Positions 53,582-62,885 of a stretch of DNA of 64,000 bases are shown piece by piece. This DNA comes from Rhodococcus sp. SMB37. GTDB lineage: Bacteria; Actinomycetota; Actinomycetes; Mycobacteriales; Mycobacteriaceae. The position numbers and the translations under genes were made by a program. The notes under the pieces are model-generated. The model made no database searches and was not told the origin of the DNA. It saw only the letters and a list, made by a program, of their open reading frames with translations. The DNA is taken from contig NZ_SLVY01000001.1 in NCBI RefSeq assembly GCF_004345605.1, forward strand, positions 186,001 to 250,000. Direction: 5' to 3'. The first letter of the stretch is position 1; each line of letters opens with the position of its first letter.

Positions 53582-55690
53582 ATGACCGATCTTTCGTCCC
53601 TGTTCGCCGACGAGGTCGTGACGAACGCCTACACCAGATTCGTGTCCGTTCCCGGCCTCGACGGGCAGATCGCCCTGGTCACCCTCGACAACGGGTTCGA
53701 CCACACCAAGCCGAACTCGTTCGGCCCCGCCGGCCTGACCGCGTTCGGCGCTGCCCTCGACGAGGCGTTCGCCGCGAACCCCGCCGCCGTCGCCATCACC
53801 GGCAAGCCGTTCATCTTCGCTGCCGGCGCCGACCTCAAGGGTGTTCCCGCAGTCACCGAGCACGCGCAGGGCGTCGAGCTCGGCACGCTCGGCCACGACG
53901 TGTTCAGGAAGCTACGCGAGTCGTCGATCCCGACGTTCGCGTTCGTCAACGGTCTGGCGCTCGGCGGCGGACTCGAAGTGGGTCTGCACGCGCACTACCG
54001 CACCGTCGCGGACAATGTTCCGGCCCTGGGCCTGCCCGAGACCATGCTGGGCCTCGTCCCCGGATGGGGCGGCACCCAGTTGCTGCCGAACATCATCGGT
54101 CCGGAGCACGCGGTCACGCTCATCCTCGAGAACCCGCTCAACAACGGGCGCACCATCCGCGCAGCGCAGGCGAAGAAGCTCGGCTACGCCGACGAGGTCT
54201 TCGGCTCGGCGGACTTCCTCGAGCAGTCACTCGCCTGGGCCACGAAGGTCATCAACGGCGAGATCACGCCGGCACGCCCCGAGATCGACCGCGGCGCCGG
54301 CTGGGATGCGGCGATCGCCCGGGCGAAGGCCCTCGTCGACGGCAAGACCCGCGGTTTCGCTCCCGCTGCCCTGCGCGCGATCGAGCTGCTCGAACTCGCC
54401 CGCGGCACGGACATCTCGGACTCCGCGTCGCTCGACAAGGGTTTCGCTGCCGAGGACGAAGCACTCGCGGACCTGCTGCTGACCGATGAGCTGCGCGCGG
54501 GCCTGTACTCGTTCGATCTCGTCAACAAGCGCGCCAAGCGTCCGGCCGGTGCTCCGGACAAGTCGCTCGCCCGGAAGATCACCGGTGTGGGCATCGTCGG
54601 TGCCGGACTGATGGCCAGTCAGCTCGCGTTGCTGTTCGTGCGGCAGTTGAAGGTGCCGGTGATCCTCACCGACATCGATCAGGAGCGCATCGACAAGGGC
54701 GTGGGCTATGTGCACACCGAGATCGACACGCTGCAGGGCAAAGGCCGTCTGTCCCCGGACGCGGCGAATCGTCTCAAGGCTCTCGTGTCCGGCTCTCTCG
54801 ACAAGGCGGCCTTCTCGACGACGGACTTCGTCATCGAAGCCGTCTTCGAGAACATGGACGTCAAGAAGAACGTGTTCGCCGAACTCGAGCAGCACGTCTC
54901 GCCCGAGACGATTCTCGCGACCAACACCTCGTCGCTGTCGATCACGGAGATGGCCGCGGATCTGCAGCACCCGGAGCGGGTCGTGGGCTTCCACTTCTTC
55001 AACCCGGTCGCGGTCCTGCCGCTGCTCGAGGTGATCAAGGGCGTCGAGACCGACGATGCGACCCTCGCAACGGCGTTCGCCACTGCGAAGTCGTTGAAGA
55101 AGTCTGCGGTGTTGTGCGGCGACAAGCCCGGTTTCGTGTTCAACCGTCTCGTCACCCGCACGCTCGGTGAGGTCATGACCGCGGTGGACGAGGGCACCCC
55201 GTTCGAGGTGGCGGACAATGCCGTCGGTGCGTTGGGCATGCCGATGTCGCCGTTCACGCTGCTCGCACTCGTCGGCCCTGCCATCGCGCTGCACACCGGT
55301 GAGACGCTCCAGGCCGCGTACCCGGATCGCTTCGTCTCCTCCCCCGGACTCGAAGCGCTCGTCGCGGCGAATAAGCCCGGTGTGTGGTCCTACGAGGGCG
55401 GCAAGCAGGTCGTCGATCCCGAGGTCTCTGCATTGTGGCCGCAGGGAGACACTCCGTCGACCGCCGACGAGGTACTCGACCGCACTCGCCGTGCGTTCGC
55501 CGAGGAGATCCGCATCATGCTCGACGAGGGTGTGGTCGCGGCTGCCGAGGACATCGATCTGTGCCTGATCCTCGGTGGCGGGTTCGCGTTCTGGAACGGC
55601 GGGATCACCCCGTACCTCGATCGCACCGGTGCGTCCGACGCGGTCAACGGACAGCGTTTCCTGGCACCGGGAGTCGCCAGCGTGTCGTGA
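53582..55690 (+). CDS. fadB: fatty oxidation complex alpha subunit: enoyl-CoA hydratase/3-hydroxyacyl-CoA dehydrogenase
   Basis: 702 residues. N-terminal crotonase domain (about 20-290) with AAGADLKGVPAV (oxyanion loop), NGLALGGGLEVGLHAHYRT and ETMLGLVPGWGGTQLLP carrying the two catalytic Glu. The NAD-binding domain starts at about 335 with GVGIVGAGLMASQLALLFVR and continues with RVVGFHFFNPVAVLPLLEVI (catalytic His). The C-terminal dehydrogenase domain follows. Similar in plan to M. tuberculosis FadB (Rv0860). ATG at 53582. A strong terminator follows. Confidence 0.95.
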   Translation: MTDLSSLFADEVVTNAYTRFVSVPGLDGQIALVTLDNGFDHTKPNSFGPAGLTAFGAALDEAFAANPAAVAITGKPFIFAAGADLKGVPAVTEHAQGVELGTLGHDVFRKLRESSIPTFAFVNGLALGGGLEVGLHAHYRTVADNVPALGLPETMLGLVPGWGGTQLLPNIIGPEHAVTLILENPLNNGRTIRAAQAKKLGYADEVFGSADFLEQSLAWATKVINGEITPARPEIDRGAGWDAAIARAKALVDGKTRGFAPAALRAIELLELARGTDISDSASLDKGFAAEDEALADLLLTDELRAGLYSFDLVNKRAKRPAGAPDKSLARKITGVGIVGAGLMASQLALLFVRQLKVPVILTDIDQERIDKGVGYVHTEIDTLQGKGRLSPDAANRLKALVSGSLDKAAFSTTDFVIEAVFENMDVKKNVFAELEQHVSPETILATNTSSLSITEMAADLQHPERVVGFHFFNPVAVLPLLEVIKGVETDDATLATAFATAKSLKKSAVLCGDKPGFVFNRLVTRTLGEVMTAVDEGTPFEVADNAVGALGMPMSPFTLLALVGPAIALHTGETLQAAYPDRFVSSPGLEALVAANKPGVWSYEGGKQVVDPEVSALWPQGDTPSTADEVLDRTRRAFAEEIRIMLDEGVVAAAEDIDLCLILGGGFAFWNGGITPYLDRTGASDAVNGQRFLAPGVASVS

Positions 55691-55707
55691 CGTTTCCGAT
55701 CCACGAG

Positions 55708-55745
55708 AACGAGGGCGTGTCACCTGTCGGTGGCACGCCCTCGTT
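55708..55745 (+). terminator. terminator after fadAB
   Basis: A 17-bp stem, AACGAGGGCGTGTCACC (55708-55724) with GGTGGCACGCCCTCGTT (55729-55745), one G-U wobble, 4-nt loop, starting 17 bp after the fadB stop. Confidence 0.85.
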
Positions 55746-55883
55746 CTTCGATCCGCCCTCGTGGAGGGTGCCGACGGCGTAGCGTGAATTCGGTTTGTCC
55801 GTGACGACGATTCGGGAATTTCGAGTTGTCGCAGCGCAGTACAGCTGCTTCGCGTATCGGTACCTCATAGAGAGCAGGTGGAC

Positions 55884-57281
55884 ATGACTCAGCCCTCGGG
55901 CGGGCACGCCGCCAAGGTCATCGCGGTCACTGTTGCCGCCGCGGTCGGCGGATTCCTCTTCGGTTTCGACAGCTCGGTCATCAACGGAGCCGTCGATTCC
56001 ATCCAAGGACATTTCGAGCTCGGGTCGTTCTTCACAGGATTCGCCGTCGCCATCGCGCTGCTCGGATGTGCCGCGGGTGCCTGGTTCGCCGGCCAGCTCG
56101 CCGATCGTTGGGGCCGCAAGAAGGTCATGTTGCTCGGCTCGGCACTGTTCACGATCTCGTCGATCGGTTCGGGGCTCGCGTTCAGCGTGCCGGACCTGAT
56201 GTTGTGGCGTGTCCTCGGCGGCCTCGGCATCGGCATCGCGTCCGTCATCGCACCGACCTACATCTCGGAGATCGCACCGGCGCGTTACCGAGGCAGCCTG
56301 GCGTCGCTACAACAGCTCGCCATCACACTGGGTATCTTCGCCGCACTGCTGTCCGACGCGATCCTGCAGAATGCCGCGGGCGGCGCCTCGAACGAACTGT
56401 GGTGGAACCTGGAGGCGTGGCGGTGGATGTTCCTCGTGGGCGTGGTCCCCGCCCTCGTCTACGGTGTACTGGCGCTGATGATCCCGGAGTCCCCGCGCTT
56501 CCTGGTCGGCAAAGACCTCGACGAGGAAGCCGCCCGGGTTCTCGCCGACGTCACCGGAGATCTCCACCCGGACGAACGTGTCGCCGAGATCCGGCTGACG
56601 CTGCGCCGCGAGACGGCGCGGTCGTGGGACGACATCCGCGGCCCGGTCTTCGGATTGCAGTCCCTGGTGTGGGTCGGCATCACGATGGCGATCTTCCAGC
56701 AGTTCGTCGGTATCAACGCGATCTTCTACTACTCGACGACGCTGTGGAAGTCGGTGGGGTTCAGTGAGAACCAGTCGTTCACGACGTCCGTGATCACCGC
56801 GGTCATCAACGTCGTCATGACGTTCGTGGCGATTCTGTTCGTCGACAAGATCGGGCGGCGACCTCTGCTCATGGTGGGGTCGATCGGCATGTTCGTCAGC
56901 CTTCTTCTCGCCGCCGTCGCGTTCTCGCAGGCGACCGGGAGCGGCGACGACCTACAGCTCCCGGCTCCGTGGGGCACGGTGGCACTCATCGGCGCGAACG
57001 CGTTCGTGGTCTTCTTCGCCGCCACCTGGGGTCCGATCATGTGGGTGATGCTCGGCGAGATGTTCCCGAACCGGATGCGAGCGCTGGCACTCGGTCTGAG
57101 TACCGCCGCCAACTGGATCGCGAACTTCACCGTCACCCTGGCCTTCCCGCCTCTCACGGAGTCGGTCGGGTTGTGGTTCCTCTACGGTCTGTTCGCGTTC
57201 TTCGCGCTGCTGTCGTTCTTCTTCGTCAAGTCGAAGATCCCGGAGACCAAAGGCATGGAACTCGAGGACATGCACACCTGA
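55884..57281 (+). CDS. MFS sugar:proton symporter, SP family
   Basis: 465 residues, 12 membrane helices. Sugar-porter motifs are all present: GFLFGFDSSVINGA (helix 1), DRWGRKKVMLLGS (loop 2-3), PESPRFLVGKD (end of helix 6), QQFVGINAIFYYSTTLWKSV (helix 7), KIGRRPLLM (loop 8-9) and PETKGMELED (after helix 12). Likely takes up glucose or another hexose; specificity cannot be read. ATG at 55884 is favoured by AGAGCAGG spacing over the GTG at 55878. Own promoter expected in the 138-bp gap after the fadAB terminator. Confidence 0.9.
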   Translation: MTQPSGGHAAKVIAVTVAAAVGGFLFGFDSSVINGAVDSIQGHFELGSFFTGFAVAIALLGCAAGAWFAGQLADRWGRKKVMLLGSALFTISSIGSGLAFSVPDLMLWRVLGGLGIGIASVIAPTYISEIAPARYRGSLASLQQLAITLGIFAALLSDAILQNAAGGASNELWWNLEAWRWMFLVGVVPALVYGVLALMIPESPRFLVGKDLDEEAARVLADVTGDLHPDERVAEIRLTLRRETARSWDDIRGPVFGLQSLVWVGITMAIFQQFVGINAIFYYSTTLWKSVGFSENQSFTTSVITAVINVVMTFVAILFVDKIGRRPLLMVGSIGMFVSLLLAAVAFSQATGSGDDLQLPAPWGTVALIGANAFVVFFAATWGPIMWVMLGEMFPNRMRALALGLSTAANWIANFTVTLAFPPLTESVGLWFLYGLFAFFALLSFFFVKSKIPETKGMELEDMHT

Positions 57282-57305
57282 CACCGCAGTACGCGATCCG
57301 CCGGC

Positions 57306-59219
57306 TCAGCGTTGCGCGATCGTCTCCGAGGCATCACTGCCGTCGAGGCCCACCACCCAGCCCGTGACCTGACGCGCAACATCCTGCGCGGTCAGGCCGA
57401 GCTGCTGGTGGATCTCGCCGCGTGAGGCATGGTCGAGGAACTGCTGGGGCACCGCGAGGTCACGGGCAGGCACATCGATGTCGTTGTTGCGCAAGGCCGA
57501 GGACACCGCCGATCCCACTCCACCGTGCACTCCACCGTCTTCGACGGTGACGACGAGCCGGAATCCGACCGCGAGGTCGATCATCGCGTCGGGTACCGGG
57601 AGCACCCACCGCGGGTCGACCACGGCAGCAGTGATGCCCTGCTTGGCCAGGCGGTCGGCCGCGTCGAGCGCCAGGGATGCGAATGCTCCGACCGCGACGA
57701 GCAGGACGTCGCCCCTCCGCGTCTCCGGCATCCGCAGCACATCGACCGTGCCGTCGAGGCGTTCGATCGCCGGGAGGTCGTCTCCGACAGCGCCCTTCGG
57801 GAAGCGGAGGACGGTCGGTCCGTCGTCGACAGCGAGGGCTTCACCGAGCTCTTCGCGGAGGGTGGCGCCGTCGCGCGGCGCTGCCACGCGGATGCCGGGC
57901 ACGATGCCGAGAAGCGACATGTCCCACATGCCGTTGTGGCTCGCGCCGTCCGTGCCCGTGATCCCGGCTCGATCGAGAACGAGCGTTACGGGTTGCTTCA
58001 GCAGTGCCACGTCCATGAGCAGCTGATCGAACGCCCGATTGAGGAACGTCGAATACACAGCGACGACGGGGTGCATACCACCGAGGGCCAGACCTGCCGC
58101 GGAGGTCACCGCGTGTTGCTCGGCGATCCCCACGTCGAAGGTCCGGTCGGGGAATCGGTCACCGAACTTCGCAAGCCCGGTCGGACCGGCCATCGCGGCG
58201 GTGATCGCGACGATGTCTTCGCGGGATTCGGCACGCGCGATGAGTTCCTCCGCGAACACGGACGTCCAGTCCGGTTTCGACGACGAGGTGGCGCGTCCTG
58301 TGCGCGGGTCCATCACTCCGGTAGCGTGCATCTGGTCGGCCTCATGATTCTCGGCCGGCGCGTACCCCGCGCCCTTCCTGGTGACCGCGTGCACGATCAC
58401 AGGTCCGCCGTACGCCTTCGCGCGGCGCAGAGCAGCTTCGAGGGCCGGTTCGTCGTGGCCGTCGACCGGCCCGAGGTACTTGATCCCGAGATCAGTGAAC
58501 AGCACCTGCGGGCTCACCGCATCCTTGATCCCGCTTTTCATCCCGTGCAGCACGGAGTAGGCCGCGGCGCCGAGCCACGGGATCTTCTTGACCATGCGGC
58601 GACCGTTGTCGAGCGCACGCTCGTAGCCGGGCCGTAGACGCAGCGCCGCCAAGTGCTCGGCGAGACCACCGATCGTCGGCGCGTACGAACGGCCGTTGTC
58701 GTTGACCACCATCACCAGCGAGCGCGTGCTGCCGGCGGCGATGTTGTTGAGCGCTTCCCAGCACATTCCGCCGGTGAGGGCTCCGTCTCCGACCACTGCG
58801 ACGACCGTGCGGTCCTGACCACCGAGTTCGTATGCCTTGGCGAGACCATCGGCGTAGGACAGCGCGGCGGACGCGTGCGACGACTCGATCCAGTCGTGCT
58901 CGCTTTCGGCCCGGCACGGGTACCCGGACAGGCCACCGCGCTGCCGCAGCGTGTCGAAGTCGTCCTTGCGACCAGTGAGAATCTTGTGGACGTAGGCCTG
59001 ATGACCGGTGTCGAACAGGATCGGGTCGTGCGGCGAGTCGAACACGCGATGGAGTGCGAGCGTCAGCTCGACGACACCGAGGTTGGGGCCGAGGTGTCCC
59101 CCGGTTGCCGCCACCTTCTCGACGAGGAAGCCTCGGATCTCACCTGCGAGTTGCGTGACCTCACTCGGCGAGAGACGACGCACATCGTCGGGTGACTGGA
59201 TGCGGGACAGGACACCCAA
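57306..59219 (-). CDS. dxs: 1-deoxy-D-xylulose-5-phosphate synthase
   Basis: 637 residues. TPP enzyme joining pyruvate and glyceraldehyde 3-phosphate, entry to the MEP isoprenoid pathway. [36 protein letters not shown], the TPP motif [17 protein letters not shown], and [20 protein letters not shown] are clear. The start is TTG at 59219 with GGAGGGAGC about 8 nt upstream, giving an N-terminus like mycobacterial DXS. A TAGAAT element (59276-59281, minus strand) could be its -10 box. Matches Rv2682c order. Confidence 0.95.
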   Translation of the reverse strand: MGVLSRIQSPDDVRRLSPSEVTQLAGEIRGFLVEKVAATGGHLGPNLGVVELTLALHRVFDSPHDPILFDTGHQAYVHKILTGRKDDFDTLRQRGGLSGYPCRAESEHDWIESSHASAALSYADGLAKAYELGGQDRTVVAVVGDGALTGGMCWEALNNIAAGSTRSLVMVVNDNGRSYAPTIGGLAEHLAALRLRPGYERALDNGRRMVKKIPWLGAAAYSVLHGMKSGIKDAVSPQVLFTDLGIKYLGPVDGHDEPALEAALRRAKAYGGPVIVHAVTRKGAGYAPAENHEADQMHATGVMDPRTGRATSSSKPDWTSVFAEELIARAESREDIVAITAAMAGPTGLAKFGDRFPDRTFDVGIAEQHAVTSAAGLALGGMHPVVAVYSTFLNRAFDQLLMDVALLKQPVTLVLDRAGITGTDGASHNGMWDMSLLGIVPGIRVAAPRDGATLREELGEALAVDDGPTVLRFPKGAVGDDLPAIERLDGTVDVLRMPETRRGDVLLVAVGAFASLALDAADRLAKQGITAAVVDPRWVLPVPDAMIDLAVGFRLVVTVEDGGVHGGVGSAVSSALRNNDIDVPARDLAVPQQFLDHASRGEIHQQLGLTAQDVARQVTGWVVGLDGSDASETIAQR

Positions 59220-59371
59220 CTGATCTAGCTCCCTCCGGATCGTGATTCCCGCGGCGGTGCGCGAGCAGTTACTGCATTCTACGGAGCGGCGGCACGGTTC
59301 TGACCGTCACATCACTCACATCCACGAGACGCACAGGTCGGGCGACACATGTGCGCCTCGCCGATGCCTCC

Positions 59372-60991
59372 TCACACTTCGGCGGCCGGGGCACGACGTT
59401 CGGTCGCGGGCTCCTCGTCGACGAGGTCGATCGTGGTGCGCAGCTCACGGTTCGGGATGAGCACCACTGCCACCAGAGTAATCAGTGCGAACCCGGCGGC
59501 TACGAGGAAGAGCGTACCTGTGGCGTCTCCGTAGGCCGTATGCACGACCTCCGCGACCGGTGCGGGGAGCGCGTCGAGATCCAGATTGGCACTGCCCCCA
59601 CCCGACGCCGAGGCGTCGATTCCGAGCTTCGCGAATCCGTCGGCGGAGAGAGTGGAGACACGGGCCGCCAGGATCGAACCCAGGATCGACACACCGATGG
59701 CGCCGCCGAACGTGCGGAAGAACGCGACCGAGCTGCTCGCTGCGCCGATGTTCTTCACGCTCACGGTGTTCTGCACTGCAAGCACCAGGTTCTGCATCAG
59801 CATGCCGGTGCCGAGGCCCACGATCGCGATGTAGATGCCGATGACGACGAGTGAGGTGGTGTGATCGATGGTGCCGAGGAGCGCGAACCCGACGAACTGG
59901 AGCACAGCCCCACCGACGATGAACGGCTTCCACTGACCGAACCGGGTGATCAGCTGTCCCGACAGGGTCGACGACACCAGCGTGCCCGCGACCATCGGGA
60001 TTGTGAGCAGACCCGCAGCGGTCGGGCTGAAGCTGCGAGCCGTCTGGAAGTACTGGGTGAGGAACGTGGTGGCACCGAACAGGCCGACTCCGACGGCGAT
60101 CGATGCGATGATCGCCAGCGCGGTCGTACGTTCGGTGACGATCTTCAGCGGGATGATCGGATCTGCAACCTTCGACTCCACGAACACGGTGGCGGCGAGC
60201 AACGCCAAGCCTGCGACGACGTAGGCGCCGGACTCGAGGGAGAACCACTCGTAGTAGCCCTCCTTGCCTGCGAACGACACCCAGATGAGCAGGACACTCA
60301 CACCGGCGGTGATCAAGGTCGCACCGAACCAGTCGATCTTCACATTCGTCTTGCGCTCCGTCGCGATCTTCAGGGTGCGCTGCAGGAGCACCAGCGCGAT
60401 GACCGCGAGTGGGACGCACACGTAGAAGCACCAGCGCCACCCGAGCGGGCTGTCGACGATCACGCCACCGAGCACCGGTCCCCCCGACATGGCGACAGCC
60501 ATCACTGCACCCATGTAACCGGAGTAGCGACCGCGTTCACGCGGCGGGATGATGCTGCCGATGATCGCCACGACCAGCGCGGTCAGACCGCCCATTCCGA
60601 TGCCCTGGATGACTCGGGCACCGAGGAGCACGGTGACGTCCTGTGCTAGGCCGGCCAGCACCGAACCGCCGACGAAGATCAGGATCGACAGCTGGACGAG
60701 GAGCTTCTTGTTGAACAGGTCGGACAGCTTGCCCCAGATCGGGGTGGACGCAGCGTTCGCGAGCAACGCCGTGGTGATCACCCAGGCGTACTGGGTCTGG
60801 GTTCCCTGCAGGTCGGCGATGATCGTCGGCAGGGCGGTCGAGACGATCGTGCTGCTGAGCAGCGCGGTGAACAATGCGGCGAGAAGGCCTGCGAGGACCG
60901 TGAGGATCTCGCGATGGGTCAACAGCGACTCGGCATCCTGACCGGGACCGGGCGGCGTCGAAGCTCCGTCCGTGACGGCGGTAGTACTCAT
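59372..60991 (-). CDS. MFS drug efflux transporter, DHA2 (14-TM) family
   Basis: 539 residues with about 14 membrane helices. Motifs of EmrB/QacA-type exporters: LDxT-like TALLSSTIVSTALPTIIADL in helix 1, WGKLSDLFNKKLLVQ in loop 2-3, and GARVIQGIGMGGLTALVVAI followed by PPRERGRYSGYMGAVMA. Predicted proton-driven export of a toxic compound. ATG at 60991 overlaps the marR stop (ATGA) and has AAAGGA about 8 nt upstream; a second ATG at 60997 sits too close to it. Controlled together with marR. Confidence 0.9.
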   Translation of the reverse strand: MSTTAVTDGASTPPGPGQDAESLLTHREILTVLAGLLAALFTALLSSTIVSTALPTIIADLQGTQTQYAWVITTALLANAASTPIWGKLSDLFNKKLLVQLSILIFVGGSVLAGLAQDVTVLLGARVIQGIGMGGLTALVVAIIGSIIPPRERGRYSGYMGAVMAVAMSGGPVLGGVIVDSPLGWRWCFYVCVPLAVIALVLLQRTLKIATERKTNVKIDWFGATLITAGVSVLLIWVSFAGKEGYYEWFSLESGAYVVAGLALLAATVFVESKVADPIIPLKIVTERTTALAIIASIAVGVGLFGATTFLTQYFQTARSFSPTAAGLLTIPMVAGTLVSSTLSGQLITRFGQWKPFIVGGAVLQFVGFALLGTIDHTTSLVVIGIYIAIVGLGTGMLMQNLVLAVQNTVSVKNIGAASSSVAFFRTFGGAIGVSILGSILAARVSTLSADGFAKLGIDASASGGGSANLDLDALPAPVAEVVHTAYGDATGTLFLVAAGFALITLVAVVLIPNRELRTTIDLVDEEPATERRAPAAEV

Positions 60992-61473
60992 GAACATGTC
61001 CTTTGGAGATCGGTCGTGGTGGCCGCGTCTGCGGCGGCGATGGGACTCAGGGCTGCGTCGAGCCTGGCGACGACATCGAGAGCGTCGGCAACCTGCGCCT
61101 CGCTCCAGTCGTCGAGTTGAGCAGCCAGCCGCTCGGTACGTCGAGCGCGAATGGCTGCGAGCATGTCGAGCCCTTCCGGCGAACAGGTCACGAGGTGTGC
61201 CCGTTTGTCGTCGGGATCGGGATCCCGACGTATGAACCCACGGTCGACGAGCTCACCGATGTGCCGACTGAGAGATGACTGACCGAGGTGCATTTCGGCA
61301 GCCAGCACGCTCGGTCGACACTGCCCCGTGCGGGCCAGAAGGAAGAGCACGCCTGCGAGCGCATTGGGGAGCAGATCCGGCTCGCTCCGCGTCAGCGCGG
61401 CACGCAGGGTTCGGCCGAACAGGAAAATCGAGTCGGCGAGCGCGTGCACCGTGTCGGGTTGAACAGCAGTCAA
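60988..61473 (-). CDS. MarR family transcriptional regulator of the adjacent efflux gene
   Basis: 161 residues. Winged helix (about 50-110) with LAAEMHLGQSSLSRHIGELV as recognition region and RRDPDPDDKRAHLVTCSPEG as the wing, typical of MarR. TTG start at 61473 with GGAGG 7 nt upstream. It is translationally coupled to the downstream exporter. A large palindrome covers its promoter, so autorepression relieved by the exporter's substrate is the natural model. Confidence 0.9.
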   Translation of the reverse strand: MTAVQPDTVHALADSIFLFGRTLRAALTRSEPDLLPNALAGVLFLLARTGQCRPSVLAAEMHLGQSSLSRHIGELVDRGFIRRDPDPDDKRAHLVTCSPEGLDMLAAIRARRTERLAAQLDDWSEAQVADALDVVARLDAALSPIAAADAATTTDLQRTCS

Positions 61474-61499
61474 CGCGGACCTCCGAAAATTACGAAATC

Positions 61500-61549
61500 A
61501 ATTGCTTGCGGCATGCAACTATACAGTTAGTTGCATGCCGCAAGCAATT
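61500..61549. promoter_or_regulatory. double MarR operator over the marR promoter
   Basis: Arms at 61500-61521 and 61528-61549 are perfect reverse complements (22 bp, 6-nt centre). Each arm holds a 17-bp near-palindrome, TTGCTTGCGGCATGCAA or its complement, with 7 of 8 mirrored pairs matching, so the element reads as two MarR dimer sites. On the minus strand TTGCTT and TATAGT, 18 bp apart, fit a promoter lying wholly inside it. Confidence 0.75.
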
Positions 61550-61592
61550 ACTTCGCGAATCGGACACCCTGCATTGCCGCCCAGGGAGGACG

Positions 61593-62885
61593 TCAGCGCG
61601 TGAACAGCGCGAGGCACTCCACGTGGTGCGTCGACGGGAATGCAGCGAACGCGCGCAGGTCCGCCAGCTCGAATCCTTGTGCGCGATAGAGACCCACATC
61701 ACGCCCGAACGACGCCGGGTCGCAACCGACATGGATGACTCGCAGAGGCGCCGCGTCGGCGATCGCAGCGACGACCTCCTTGCCTGCACCTGCGCGCGGC
61801 GGATCGAGGATCACCACGTCGGGGGCGGCAAGTGTCCCGATGACACGCTCGACCCGACCGTGCCGGAACGACACCTGCGACAGGTCCGCGAGCGCCTCCG
61901 CACCGTCGTCCACCGCCCGACGGGACGTCTCCACCGACTCGACGCGCCCTGATAGGCCGACCTGGTCGGCCACTGCCGCCGCGAACACGCCGACCCCGCC
62001 GTAGAGATCCCACACAGTGCTGCCTGCCGTCGCGTCGGCCCACTCGCTCACGACGGTCGAGTACGTCTGCGCGGAACCTCGGTGGGCCTGCCAGAATCCC
62101 GTGGCAGCCAACCGCCACTCCCGCGACCCGACCCGCTCGACCGGGCGACCGGAACCCTCGACCACCTTCTCCGCGCGGGGTGCATTCACCGCGGCGCGCC
62201 GCGCGGATGCGCCGCGGCGGCCCGGGCTGCGCCGACCGGTACGTGACACCACCGGTGGTGCGATCTCCACCACGTGCCGTTGCCCGTCCGCGTCGAGGAC
62301 GACCTGCAGGTCGGCACCCGGCTGCCACACGTGTTCGACCAGGTCGGTATACGCGCGCTGATCGATCTGGGTGCAACCGAGGTCGGGTACCACCTCGTTG
62401 CTGTGGTAGCGCCGGTATCCCGGCGTTCCCGCCGCATCGACCGCCAATCGCACCCGCGTTCGCCACCGGGTGCCGTCCTCCGCGCCCCCGGGTACCTCCT
62501 CGACGAGGACGTCACGCTTCACACCGCCCAGGCGACGCAATTGTTCGGCGACCACGGCCGCCGCGATATGCCGCTGAGCCGATGGCGTGGCATGCGACAT
62601 GTCACAGCATCCTGCACCGCCGGGGCCGGCGACGGGACACACGCGGTCGACTCGATCATCCGACGCTTCCAAGATCTCCACCGCGTCGGCGAAACAGAAA
62701 GAGCCTCCGCGATCCTCGGTGACGACCGCGAAGACCCGCTCCCCCGGCAGGCCGTGTCGCACGAACACCACACGCCCCTCTCGGCGGGCGACGCAGAAGC
62801 CGCCGTGTGCGGGATTGCCGAGCGTCACCTCGATCCGTTGCCCGGACCAGTCGGTTCCTGCACGCTTCTGCTCCTGGCGGCTCAC
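61593..62885 (-). CDS. TRAM-domain class I SAM-dependent RNA methyltransferase (TrmA/RlmD family)
   Basis: 430 residues. N-terminal TRAM (IEVTLGNPAHGGFCVARREG and FVRHGLPGERVFAVVTE, about 17-75), a Cys-rich stretch VCPVAGPGGAGCCDMSHATP that may hold an Fe-S cluster, and a C-terminal Rossmann methyltransferase with WDLYGGVGVFAAAVADQVG, ILDPPRAGAGKEV, the nucleophile Cys in IHVGCDPASFGRDV and the base Glu in THHVECLALF. Methylates C5 of uridine in rRNA or tRNA by family. GTG at 62885 overlaps the permease stop (GTGA). Rv2689c-like. Confidence 0.9.
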   Translation of the reverse strand: MSRQEQKRAGTDWSGQRIEVTLGNPAHGGFCVARREGRVVFVRHGLPGERVFAVVTEDRGGSFCFADAVEILEASDDRVDRVCPVAGPGGAGCCDMSHATPSAQRHIAAAVVAEQLRRLGGVKRDVLVEEVPGGAEDGTRWRTRVRLAVDAAGTPGYRRYHSNEVVPDLGCTQIDQRAYTDLVEHVWQPGADLQVVLDADGQRHVVEIAPPVVSRTGRRSPGRRGASARRAAVNAPRAEKVVEGSGRPVERVGSREWRLAATGFWQAHRGSAQTYSTVVSEWADATAGSTVWDLYGGVGVFAAAVADQVGLSGRVESVETSRRAVDDGAEALADLSQVSFRHGRVERVIGTLAAPDVVILDPPRAGAGKEVVAAIADAAPLRVIHVGCDPASFGRDVGLYRAQGFELADLRAFAAFPSTHHVECLALFTR

